64,000 bases of DNA, taken from the NCBI GenBank assembly GCA_039027435.1, contig JBCCKF010000011.1:1-64000 (forward strand). The letters are read 5' to 3'. Both the position numbers and the translations under genes were made by a program. How positions within the stretch are numbered: position 1 is the stretch's first letter; the number at the start of each line of letters is the position of its first letter. The notes under the pieces are model-generated. The model ran no database searches. It saw only the letters and a list, made by a program, of their open reading frames with translations, and was not told the DNA's origin. Source of the DNA: CALBPI01 sp039027435 (GTDB lineage Bacteria; Pseudomonadota; Gammaproteobacteria; Steroidobacterales; Woeseiaceae). This document shows, one piece after another, positions 16,020 to 24,573 of this stretch.

Positions 16020-18101
16020 ATGCAGCAGCCAGACGATCGACGCAAGCCAGCAGTGCGCACAATGCGGGTGCTGCTATGGCCCATTTTCCTGATGCTTGCG
16101 CTTACCGGCAAAGCGGACGTCGCCCAATCACCTGGGATCGGAACACTCCAATTGCGCGGTGTCAGCGAGGCGGCCATTCGACTCGCGACCGACGTCGATG
16201 TGCGGGTGACGGGTCATCTCGCCAGAACCCGAATGACGCAACGGTTTCGCAACCCGACCGATCAATGGGTGTCGGCAACGTATCTCTTGCCACTGCCCAA
16301 CGGGGCGGCTGTGGACACTCTGGAACTGCTGATCGACGAAACGCGCGTCGTCGGTGAGATCCGCACGAAGAAGGTCGCGGAACAGACGTTTCGCGACGCT
16401 GAGCAGCGCGGTCAGCGAGCGGCGCTGGTCAGCGGTGCGCGACCGAGTCTATTCAACACCGCGGTCAGCAACATCCCGCCTGACGGCGAGGTCGTAGTGA
16501 CCATCGAGTATCAAGAAACGGTGCAACGCAATCGGGATCGCTACTCGCTGCGATTGCCTTTGACGCTGACGCCGCGCTTCAATCCCGGCGCGCTCGTCAA
16601 CACCTCGGCGGACCGATTGGGTAACGGATGGGCACCTGCGACAGATCGTGTGCCAGACGCACCCAGGATTACGCCAGCGATGCTGTCGGGGACGCCGGAA
16701 GACTCGCACCGGCTGACCTTGCGGGTACAGTTGTCCATGGGTATGCCGCTCGCCGAAATCCTGAGTGACTATCACTGGATTGATGTGACCGAAGGGACTG
16801 CCGGTGACTACCTGGTTTCTCTTGCGAATGACAACGAACCGCTTGACCACGACTTCAGCTTGAGCTGGAAGCCACAAACCGGCGACGCGGTTGCTGTGAC
16901 GGCGTTTCAGCATCGCGGGCATGACCTTGCGAATTACCTGTCCATGCAGTTGTTGCCACCCTCAGGTGCGATTGGTGAAGCGCCGCCGCGCGAGCTCATC
17001 ATGGTCATAGATACGTCGGGCAGCATGCAGGGTGTGTCGATCGAACAGGCACGCTCCGCTGTCCAGTATGCGATCAGCGAGCTGCGCGCTGTTGACTATT
17101 TCAATGTCATCGCATTCAGCGATCAGGCACGCCGGCTTTTCCAGACGGCGCAACCGGCAACCCTCGAAACGCAACGTCAGGCGTTGCGCTGGGTGAACGC
17201 TTTGGAGGCAAATGGCGGTACACACATGCAGTCGGCGCTGGAGGCAGCTCTCGCCGACGGGCACCAAGCAGCTTTGGAATTGCGCCAGGTTATCTTCGTG
17301 ACCGACGGTGCAGTTGGGGACGAATCGCACCTGTTTAAGTTCATCCAGAAGGCACTCGGTAAATCGCGATTGTTTACGGTGGGTATTGGCTCAGCACCGA
17401 ATGGCTGGTTCATGCGTAAAGCGGCGGAGCTCGGTCGTGGCGACGCCGTGACAATCAGCGCGCTCGGTGAAGTCGAGCTGCGGATGCGTGAATTGTTTAG
17501 TCGGTTGGGTGCGCCGACGTTGACCGACTTGCGCGCAGAGTGGCCGCTGGATGGTGTTGAGCAAATCCCCGCAACGTTGCCGGATCTCTACGCCGGTGAG
17601 CCGATCGATATTGTGGCGCGCAGCGTGCAGACACCTGCTTCGCTCCGAGTCAGCGGTACTTTGTGGCGGGACGGCGTGCCCGAGCCCTGGGAGTCACAGC
17701 TGGTCTTGAGCGATGCCGCGCCGGGTGGACGTGGCGTGGCAGTTGCGTGGGCGAATCAAAAAATTGATGCGCTGATCGATGCAGAGCGTCGCGGCCAGCG
17801 CTCGCGCAGTGAGACAGACGCGATCATCACCGAGGTGGCGCTTGCGCATCATGTGGTGAGTCGCACCACCAGTCTGGTTGCGGTGGCAGCGGCACCGGTA
17901 CGCCCCGCAAACCAATCGCTCAAACAGTCCGCCGTGCCGAACCTTATGCCGTACGGGCAGGGGCTCCCTGTCGGTCAGATTGTTGCCACAGCGACGCCGG
18001 CACCTTTACAGCGTCTTATCGGTTTTTGTGTCATCGCACTGGCGTTGCTTGTGTTGCTCGCCAGTCGCTGGCAGGCGCTTCACGCGCCGGCAAGACAATG
18101 A
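16020..18101 (+). CDS. Marine proteobacterial sortase target protein (VIT + VWA)
   Basis: Surface protein of 693 residues dedicated to the neighbouring sortase. Signal peptide at about 15-33; VIT domain at about 40-170 (ATYLLPLPNGAAVDTLELLI, VAEQTFRDAEQRGQRAAL, FNTAVSNIPPDGEVVVTIEY); VWA domain from about 322 with MIDAS DTSGSMQG (Asp about 331); C-terminal transmembrane helix and short tail. The cell-wall-sorting region reads IVATATPAP just before the helix. Relatives usually have an LPxT-like motif there, so the expected Pro appears to be missing. ATG 16020 follows AGGGAGA. The stop overlaps the sortase start (ATGA). Confidence 0.92.
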   Translation: MQQPDDRRKPAVRTMRVLLWPIFLMLALTGKADVAQSPGIGTLQLRGVSEAAIRLATDVDVRVTGHLARTRMTQRFRNPTDQWVSATYLLPLPNGAAVDTLELLIDETRVVGEIRTKKVAEQTFRDAEQRGQRAALVSGARPSLFNTAVSNIPPDGEVVVTIEYQETVQRNRDRYSLRLPLTLTPRFNPGALVNTSADRLGNGWAPATDRVPDAPRITPAMLSGTPEDSHRLTLRVQLSMGMPLAEILSDYHWIDVTEGTAGDYLVSLANDNEPLDHDFSLSWKPQTGDAVAVTAFQHRGHDLANYLSMQLLPPSGAIGEAPPRELIMVIDTSGSMQGVSIEQARSAVQYAISELRAVDYFNVIAFSDQARRLFQTAQPATLETQRQALRWVNALEANGGTHMQSALEAALADGHQAALELRQVIFVTDGAVGDESHLFKFIQKALGKSRLFTVGIGSAPNGWFMRKAAELGRGDAVTISALGEVELRMRELFSRLGAPTLTDLRAEWPLDGVEQIPATLPDLYAGEPIDIVARSVQTPASLRVSGTLWRDGVPEPWESQLVLSDAAPGGRGVAVAWANQKIDALIDAERRGQRSRSETDAIITEVALAHHVVSRTTSLVAVAAAPVRPANQSLKQSAVPNLMPYGQGLPVGQIVATATPAPLQRLIGFCVIALALLVLLASRWQALHAPARQ

Positions 18102-18676
18102 GCCGGAGGCGTTGGATTGTGGCCGTTTTACTTGCCGTCGGTACGCTGAATCTTGGGCACGGACTGTATCTGCCTGCTAAAGCCGCATTTGCACAGTATT
18201 TGCTGCAGCGTGCGTGGCAGCGTGGTGAATCTGCGCCCGAGGTGGTCGATGAATCGCTGCGGCCGTGGCCGTGGGCCGACACGCACCCGGTAGCCAGGTT
18301 GACGGGCGACACCCTGCCGGGAGAGCTGTTCATTCTGTCCGGTGGCAGCGGGCGTACCCTGGCGTTTGGACCGGGGCATCTCGAAAACACGCCGCTACCG
18401 GGTGATCCGGGCAACAGTGTCATCGCCGGTCACCGGGACACGCATTTCCGGTTTCTCTCGGAAATCGGTTTTGGAGATCGATTGCGTGTCGATCGTCGTG
18501 ATGGATCTCACGCGATCTTCGAAGTCGTCGCGGTCGATGTGGTCGACTCGCGCCGCGCAGCGATCACCCTCGATTACGACACGCCGACGCTGACGCTCGT
18601 CACCTGCTATCCCTTTGATGCTATCGAGCCGGGCGGCCCGATGCGTTACATCGTGTCGCTTCAGCCGCCGAGATGA
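18098..18676 (+). CDS. Class GN sortase
   Basis: Transpeptidase of 192 residues of the Gram-negative dedicated sortase class (TIGR03784-type). N-terminal membrane anchor at about 5-23. The catalytic triad is visible: His112 in IAGHRDTHF, Cys170 in TLVTCYPF, and Arg183 in GPMRYIV. ATG 18098 overlaps the target stop as ATGA, indicating coupled translation. It should cleave the single target encoded upstream and attach it to a periplasmic or outer-membrane acceptor, which is not known. The 3' end overlaps the convergent GST gene by 16 bases. Confidence 0.95.
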   Translation: MSRRRWIVAVLLAVGTLNLGHGLYLPAKAAFAQYLLQRAWQRGESAPEVVDESLRPWPWADTHPVARLTGDTLPGELFILSGGSGRTLAFGPGHLENTPLPGDPGNSVIAGHRDTHFRFLSEIGFGDRLRVDRRDGSHAIFEVVAVDVVDSRRAAITLDYDTPTLTLVTCYPFDAIEPGGPMRYIVSLQPPR

Positions 18677-19332
18677 AACGGTCCGCCACGCTCAATCGCG
18701 CGCTGATAATTTTCATCGTCGTGGCAGCGCTTCAGGCAGGCGGCCATATTGGGAAAATCAGATTCGAGGTCAGTGCTGACATTCAGGCCCTCCAGGATGA
18801 ACGACATGTGGATGTCGGCAGCCGTCAGGTGATCGCCGGTAAACCAGGGTCGATCCGCCAGGGTGGACTCCATGAATTTCATGTTGGCGGCGAGGTTGCG
18901 ATCGAGGTAGGCCTCCCGAATTTTACCGGTGATACCCCGGGCGATCGGCTTGACGAAGAAGGGCACCTTGGCCTCATCCACCCGACGCAGCAGCAGCGCA
19001 ATGATCAAGAGCGGCATCATGGTGCCCTCGGCGTAGTGCAGCCAGTAGGTGTAGTCGCGCCGCGCTTCGGGAGTATCCGCAGGCTGTAATTTGCCGCCGC
19101 TGTAGTGCTCCATGAGGTACTCGACGATGGCGCCGGACTCGGCGACCGTGATGTCACCGTCGGTGATGACCGGGGATTTGCCGAGTGGGTGAACCGCCTT
19201 CAGTTCCGGCGGCGCAAGACTGGTCGCCGGGTCGCGCGAGTAGCGTTTGATGTCATAGTCGACGCCGAGCGCTTCCAGCATCCAGAGGGTGCGTTGCGAG
19301 CGTGAGTTCTCGAGGTGGTGCACGGTGATCAT
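18661..19332 (-). CDS. Glutathione S-transferase family protein
   Basis: 223 residues with a thioredoxin-like N-terminal domain (HHLENSRSQRTLWMLEALGV with a likely catalytic Ser, then KSPVITDGDITVAESGAIVEYL binding the glutathione gamma-glutamyl group) and an all-helical C-terminal domain containing LTAADIHMSF, the conserved capping-box Asp region. Ribosome site GGAGA precedes ATG 19332. Substrate unknown. Confidence 0.92.
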   Translation of the reverse strand: MITVHHLENSRSQRTLWMLEALGVDYDIKRYSRDPATSLAPPELKAVHPLGKSPVITDGDITVAESGAIVEYLMEHYSGGKLQPADTPEARRDYTYWLHYAEGTMMPLLIIALLLRRVDEAKVPFFVKPIARGITGKIREAYLDRNLAANMKFMESTLADRPWFTGDHLTAADIHMSFILEGLNVSTDLESDFPNMAACLKRCHDDENYQRAIERGGPFHLGG

Positions 19333-19350
19333 GAAGGTCTCCAGAAAAAG

Positions 19351-20241
19351 TTATTGGCCGTTAGCCGACAGACCGGCCTTTTGCAGTGCGACGAGCAGCA
19401 TCGCGCCTGCCAATAGAATAAACAAGACAGCGATCGCCTGTTCCATGCGTCGTTGCGAGAAGCGCCCTTGCAGCATCGGGCCGATCTGACCGCCGATCAG
19501 CACCCCGGGAATCGAGTAACAGACGAGGTTCCAGGGCACTGCGCTCCATCCTCCTTCTGCGACCACCTGACCGATCAGCGTGAACGATGCGCAGGCAACC
19601 GTCACGATCACGATAGTGACGGCAGCGGCGACAGCGATCGCGACCGGCACACCTCTCTTGGTGAGTTGCGGGACGATCACCTCACCGATGCCCACCGAGA
19701 GCATGCCGGTCATGAAGGACCCGATACCGGTCGCCAATGAATCGCGGGCTGTCAGTTTCGGAATGACGTAACGATAGGTTTGGCCTCGGGCATCCGTGAG
19801 GCTTGAAATATCACCGGTGCGTCCGTGTTCTGCGTGCGGTGCGTCGGTCACAAACACATGCACTGCCGCGATGATCAGCACCAACACTGCATATCCGGCG
19901 ATCAGAATCGCCTCCGGCACATAGCGCGCAAGAAATGCACCAGCGACTGCGATTGGCACCGACAACTTGAGGAATCGCCGTACTAGCTTGAAGTCAATCA
20001 GTCGGCGCCGGTAATAGCCGATAAAGCCCGAGGTGAAACCAAACGTTTCGGTGAGCAGCGCCGTACCGATGGCAGCGACGGTGCTTTGTAATGGGTACTC
20101 AGGGCCGAGTAGCGGGAACACCAGGATGAAGATCGGTGTAAACAGCGCGGCACCCCCGATGCCGCTGAGCATAGCGGCAGTCGCAACACATACGGCGACG
20201 GGGAACATGAACCAGTACAGGGTGAAATCCATCGGCGGCAT
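19351..20241 (-). CDS. Sulfite exporter TauE/SafE family permease
   Basis: 296-residue membrane protein with about eight transmembrane helices and the two family half-repeats, each with a glycine-rich start (AAMLSGIGGAALFTPIFILV and GSFMTGMLSVGIGEVIVPQL). A cytoplasmic loop of about 40 polar residues links the halves. Members export sulfite, sulfonates or other organic anions; the substrate cannot be told here. It is divergent from the helicase gene with 76 bases between and is followed by the GST gene in the same direction. Confidence 0.9.
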   Translation of the reverse strand: MPPMDFTLYWFMFPVAVCVATAAMLSGIGGAALFTPIFILVFPLLGPEYPLQSTVAAIGTALLTETFGFTSGFIGYYRRRLIDFKLVRRFLKLSVPIAVAGAFLARYVPEAILIAGYAVLVLIIAAVHVFVTDAPHAEHGRTGDISSLTDARGQTYRYVIPKLTARDSLATGIGSFMTGMLSVGIGEVIVPQLTKRGVPVAIAVAAAVTIVIVTVACASFTLIGQVVAEGGWSAVPWNLVCYSIPGVLIGGQIGPMLQGRFSQRRMEQAIAVLFILLAGAMLLVALQKAGLSANGQ

Positions 20242-20317
20242 TATCCCGGCATCGAACGGCTAGACACCTGGTTATCCAGCCAGTACTGTACATAACCCCA
20301 ATTGCAGAGGATCTCCG

Positions 20318-22414
20318 ATGGTCGCGGTGGTTTCGAAAACGCCGAAATACCTCGAATCGCTGAACGCGGAGCAGCGTGAGGCTGCTGCGTATGGGTCAAG
20401 CGATGGGCGCGGATGGCAATCCTCGCCACTTCTGATCATCGCCGGTGCGGGCACCGGTAAAACCATGACGCTCGCACATCGTGTCGCGCACCTTGTGATG
20501 GCAGGGGTAGACCCTGAGCGTATCCTGTTGCTGACGTTTTCACGGCGCGCCGCTGCGGAGATGACCGGTCGCACCGAACGCATTGTGGCTGCCGCAGCGC
20601 AGGAGGGGCAGAGCCGTCGACCCGTGCGGTTGAGATGGTCCGGCACCTTTCACTCCATTGCCAACCGTTTGTTGCGTGAGTACGCACCTAACCTTGGCCT
20701 CGACCCCGCATTCAGTGTTTTGGATCGTGGCGATGCGGCCGACACATTGGACGTGGTCCGCCAGCGGCTGGGCTATGGCAGCCGCGAGCGTCGGTTCCCG
20801 AAAAAAGACACCTGTCTCGCGATCTATTCGCGCCGGGTCAATACTCAGGCGCCGTTGTCCGAGACGCTTGAGCAGCATTATCCGTGGTGTGCCGACTGGT
20901 CGGAGGAGCTCACAACGCTGTTTCGCAGCTACGTTGAGCTCAAACAGGAACAGCAGGTGCTCGACTATGACGACCTGCTGCTCTATTGGTATCACCTGGT
21001 CTCCGAACCGGAGTTGGCGCGCGATATCTCCTCACGATTCGATCACGTTCTGGTCGATGAGTATCAAGACACCAACCGTCTCCAGGCGGGCATCCTGCAA
21101 GCCCTGCGCCCCGAGGGTGAAGGATTGACGGTAGTCGGTGATGATGCGCAGTCGATCTATGCATTTCGTGCCGCTGAGGTCGATAACATCCTGAATTTTC
21201 CGGATCAGTTTGTGCCCTCGGCCAGAGTGATCACGTTGTCTCAGAACTACCGATCGGTACAACCGATCCTCGATAGCGCCAATACGCTGCTGGCGGAGAG
21301 TCAGCGCCAGTATCGCAAGGACCTGTTTTCCTCGCGCACATCGGGCCAGCGACCCACCTACGTGACTGTTGAAGATGGGAACGCCGAGGTGGACTACGTC
21401 GTCAGCCAGATTCTTGCCGCGCGTGAGGCGGGGACGCCGTTGCGGCAACAGGCCGTATTGTTTCGCAACGCACACCACAGCGACCGGCTTGAGGTCGAGC
21501 TCACACGTCGCAACGTACCGTTTGTGAAATATGGTGGCCTCAAGTTTCTTGAGGCAGCGCACATCAAGGACTTGCTAGCGATTCTCAAATGGGCGGACAA
21601 CCCACGAAATGCGGTTGCCGGCATGCGCGTGCTACAGATTCTGGAGGGGATTGGCCCGGCCCATGCGAGCCGCTGCCTGGAGCATGTTGCGGCCGAGTCG
21701 CATTCACTTCAGGCGTTGGAGCACTTCGATCCTCCACCAGCGGCGAAATTACACTGGCCGAAATTCAAATCGTTGATGGTTGGACTCTCTGCGCATGACG
21801 GCAGCGCCGGCTCCGGTTGGCAGCGCGATGTGGCCGAGGCGAGGCAGTGGTACCAGCCTTACCTCGAGCAACACTATGAGGCTGCACCGCAGCGACTCGC
21901 TGATCTTGAACAACTGGAACAGATCGCAGGCGGCTATCCGAGTCGTGATCGGTTTCTCGCCGAGTTGACGCTCGATCCACCACAGTCGTCGGGCGATCTT
22001 TCGGGCCCCCCGTTGCTCGATGAGGATTTTCTGATTCTGTCCACGGTCCATTCGGCGAAGGGTCAGGAGTGGGATAGCGTCTACATCCTGAATGTGACCG
22101 ATGGCAATTTCCCGTCGGAATTCGCGGCGGGCGACGACCGCGCATTGGATGAAGAGCGACGTTTGCTTTATGTCGCAATGACGCGTGCGAAAAAGCGATT
22201 GCATTTGATGGCGCCACTCAAATTCTACGTACCCGAACAACCGCGGTATGGCGATCGGCACGTCTACGGTGCACGCAGCCGTTTTATGACCGACGCGCTG
22301 CTCGCTACGATGGCACCCGTGTTTCACGGACAGTCTGTTCACGAGGGTGTTGCCGGGCGTGAACGTGCAGCTGCTCGCGTGGATGTCGCAAGTCGGTTGC
22401 GTGACATGTGGTAG
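20318..22414 (+). CDS. UvrD/Rep-family ATP-dependent DNA helicase
   Basis: 698-residue superfamily 1A 3'-5' helicase. Motifs in order: Q motif SLNAEQREAA, Walker A GAGTGKT, motif Ia LTFSRRAAAEM, Walker B DEYQDTN, motif III GDDAQSIYAFR, motif IV QNYRS, motif V STVHSAKGQEWDSVY and motif VI EERRLLYVAMTRAKKRL. It is shorter than E. coli UvrD and close to Rep length. The housekeeping role in repair or replication restart is inferred from family. The 3' end is just upstream of the M20 hydrolase gene. Confidence 0.94.
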   Translation: MVAVVSKTPKYLESLNAEQREAAAYGSSDGRGWQSSPLLIIAGAGTGKTMTLAHRVAHLVMAGVDPERILLLTFSRRAAAEMTGRTERIVAAAAQEGQSRRPVRLRWSGTFHSIANRLLREYAPNLGLDPAFSVLDRGDAADTLDVVRQRLGYGSRERRFPKKDTCLAIYSRRVNTQAPLSETLEQHYPWCADWSEELTTLFRSYVELKQEQQVLDYDDLLLYWYHLVSEPELARDISSRFDHVLVDEYQDTNRLQAGILQALRPEGEGLTVVGDDAQSIYAFRAAEVDNILNFPDQFVPSARVITLSQNYRSVQPILDSANTLLAESQRQYRKDLFSSRTSGQRPTYVTVEDGNAEVDYVVSQILAAREAGTPLRQQAVLFRNAHHSDRLEVELTRRNVPFVKYGGLKFLEAAHIKDLLAILKWADNPRNAVAGMRVLQILEGIGPAHASRCLEHVAAESHSLQALEHFDPPPAAKLHWPKFKSLMVGLSAHDGSAGSGWQRDVAEARQWYQPYLEQHYEAAPQRLADLEQLEQIAGGYPSRDRFLAELTLDPPQSSGDLSGPPLLDEDFLILSTVHSAKGQEWDSVYILNVTDGNFPSEFAAGDDRALDEERRLLYVAMTRAKKRLHLMAPLKFYVPEQPRYGDRHVYGARSRFMTDALLATMAPVFHGQSVHEGVAGRERAAARVDVASRLRDMW

Positions 22415-22464
22415 CGCCGGGCGCTAGGCTAGCTGTCTTAGCGGCCGAATCCCGGGGGAACCTC

Positions 22465-23793
22465 ATGGCACGACTTAGGTCCACAATCGTTGCGTCGGCA
22501 ACGGCATTGATGTTGGCAGCGCCGACGCTGGCGAGCGAGACGCTGCAGGACAAACTGGCGAGGACCGCAGCGTCGGTAACCGACGACGTAGTCGCGCTGC
22601 GCAGACACTTTCATGAGTTCCCTGAGCTCAGTAACGAGGAATACAAGACAGCCGAGCGCATCGCCGAGGAGCTTCGCGCTATGGGTTTGGAGCCGACAAC
22701 AGGTATCGCCGAGACGGGCGTCACCGCGTTGATCAAAGGCGGTAAACCTGGACCGCTGGTCGCATTGCGTGCCGACATGGATGCCTTGCCTGTGATCGAG
22801 CAGGTCGATCTGCCTTTCGCTTCCAAGCAGCGCGGTGTCTACAACGGTAACGACGTCGGCATCATGCACGCCTGCGGTCACGACACGCATATGGCGATGT
22901 TGCTGGGTGCTGCCAAAACGTTAGTCGCGCATCAGGACGAGTTGCCCGGGGACGTGCTGTTGATTTTCCAGCCGGCCGAGGAGGGCGCGCCGCATGGCAC
23001 GCCATCGTGGGGCGCCAAGAAAATGCTCGAGGAAGGTATCTTCGATAAGCGCAAGCCCGACGCGATTTTCGGTTTGCATACGTTCGCGAATTTGCCCGCT
23101 GGCATGGTTGCCTATCGGTCCGGCCCGGCGATGGCGAGTTCCGATCGCTTCAGCATCACGGTATCCGGTCGGCAGACGCATGGATCAAGACCTTGGAATG
23201 GCGTCGATCCGATTGTAGTGGCCTCGCAAATCGTGATGGCCGTGCAGACGATCGCCAGTCGACAGGTGGACGTTACGAAGGCGCCGTCTGTGATTTCGTT
23301 TGGCATCATTAACGGCGGTGTGCGCAATAACATCATCCCCGACACGGTCGAACTGGTGGGTACGATCCGCAACTTCGATATGGGGATTCGTGAGCAGATC
23401 CACGCGAAGCTTCGCCATACCGCGGTGACGATTGCGGACAGTGCTGGCGCCAGCGCTGAAGTGAATATTGATCTTGGATATCCCGTTACCGTCAACAACG
23501 AGGACTTGACCGCGCAGATGTTGCCGACTGTGCAGCGTGTTTTCGGTGACGGCCGGGTCTTCGAGTCACCGTTGGTGACCGGGGCGGAAGATTTCTCCTA
23601 CTTTGCACAGGAGACGCCGGGGTTGTTTTTGTTCCTCGGCGGTGCGCCTGCAGGTGCCGACCCGGCGCAGATTGCGACCAACCACTCGCCATTGTTTTTT
23701 GTCGATGAATCGACACTGCCGTACGGCGTGAACGTGCTGGCACAAATGGTGGCAGATTTCATGATCGACGCGACGAAAACCTCGGGAGACTGA
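22465..23793 (+). CDS. Exported M20-family amidohydrolase/peptidase
   Basis: 442-residue zinc amidohydrolase of the hippurate/IAA-amino-acid hydrolase group. Signal peptide MARLRSTIVASATALMLAAP then catalytic domain: LRRHFHEFPELSNEE, ALRADMDALPV, MHACGHDTHMAMLLGAA (metal His and Asp), QPAEEGAPHG (Glu pair), NIIPDTVELVGTIR in the lid domain, and GAEDFSYF. ATG 22465 follows GGGGGA and precedes the signal peptide; the longer open frame overlaps the helicase stop. It probably deacylates N-acyl amino acids in the periplasm. Three bases separate it from the aldolase gene. Confidence 0.92.
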   Translation: MARLRSTIVASATALMLAAPTLASETLQDKLARTAASVTDDVVALRRHFHEFPELSNEEYKTAERIAEELRAMGLEPTTGIAETGVTALIKGGKPGPLVALRADMDALPVIEQVDLPFASKQRGVYNGNDVGIMHACGHDTHMAMLLGAAKTLVAHQDELPGDVLLIFQPAEEGAPHGTPSWGAKKMLEEGIFDKRKPDAIFGLHTFANLPAGMVAYRSGPAMASSDRFSITVSGRQTHGSRPWNGVDPIVVASQIVMAVQTIASRQVDVTKAPSVISFGIINGGVRNNIIPDTVELVGTIRNFDMGIREQIHAKLRHTAVTIADSAGASAEVNIDLGYPVTVNNEDLTAQMLPTVQRVFGDGRVFESPLVTGAEDFSYFAQETPGLFLFLGGAPAGADPAQIATNHSPLFFVDESTLPYGVNVLAQMVADFMIDATKTSGD

Positions 23794-23796
23794 ACG

Positions 23797-24564
23797 ATGA
23801 GTGCAGTAATGAAATCGGATGTTCGAGGTTCGGTCAGCGAAGCAGAGTGGGAGACTCGTGTCGCACTCGCGGCGGCGTATCGATTAGTTGCATTGCATGG
23901 TTGGGACGATCTCGTTTTCACCCATATCTCGGCTGCAGTGCCCGGTGAGGAGGGTCATTTCCTGATCAACCCCTATGGGTTGTTCTTCGAGGAAATCACG
24001 GCGAGCAGTCTTGTAAAGGTGAATCTCGCCGGTGAGAAGGTCATGGAGTCGGACTTTCCGATCAATCCGGCGGGGTTTGTGATCCACTCAGCTATTCATG
24101 AGGCGCGTCATGATGTGAAGTGTGTGTTGCATACGCATACTCGAGCTGGGATTGCAGTGTCTGCTCAGGAAGACGGGCTATTGCCGATCTCACAGCAGAG
24201 CCTGTTCCTCATGGCGAACGTGGGCTACCACAACTATGAGGGTGTGGCACTCAACGACGATGAGAAACCGAGGCTGGTGGCAGATCTTGGTGATAAGGCC
24301 GCGCTGATTCTTCGCAACCATGGTTTGCTGACCGCGGCGTCAACGATTCCGGAAGCTTTCCTGATCATGTATGCGCTCGAGGCTAGCTGCCAGATTCAGA
24401 TTAACGCGCAATCCGGTGGTGGCGCATTGATTCGCATTCCTGAGCAGATTCTTGCGGGTGCTGCCGAGCAGCGGAGAGTGGTGACCAAAGGGTTAGGCGC
24501 GGATCTCGTTTGGCCTGGCCTGTTGCGCAAGCTGGATCGCAATAACCCGGGTTATGCGGATTGA
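23797..24564 (+). CDS. Class II aldolase/adducin family protein
   Basis: 255-residue cytoplasmic protein with the class II aldolase fold: HGWDDLVFTHISAAVPG, LINPYGLFFEEITASSLVKV, FVIHSAIHEARHDVKCVLHTHTRAGIAVSA (metal-binding His residues) and ILRNHGLLTAAST. It is most like the adducin-head/ketose-decarboxylase-like bacterial group, for which substrates are often unassigned. It forms a two-gene unit with the M20 hydrolase. Confidence 0.88.
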   Translation: MSAVMKSDVRGSVSEAEWETRVALAAAYRLVALHGWDDLVFTHISAAVPGEEGHFLINPYGLFFEEITASSLVKVNLAGEKVMESDFPINPAGFVIHSAIHEARHDVKCVLHTHTRAGIAVSAQEDGLLPISQQSLFLMANVGYHNYEGVALNDDEKPRLVADLGDKAALILRNHGLLTAASTIPEAFLIMYALEASCQIQINAQSGGGALIRIPEQILAGAAEQRRVVTKGLGADLVWPGLLRKLDRNNPGYAD

Positions 24565-24573
24565 GGTGAAGTG

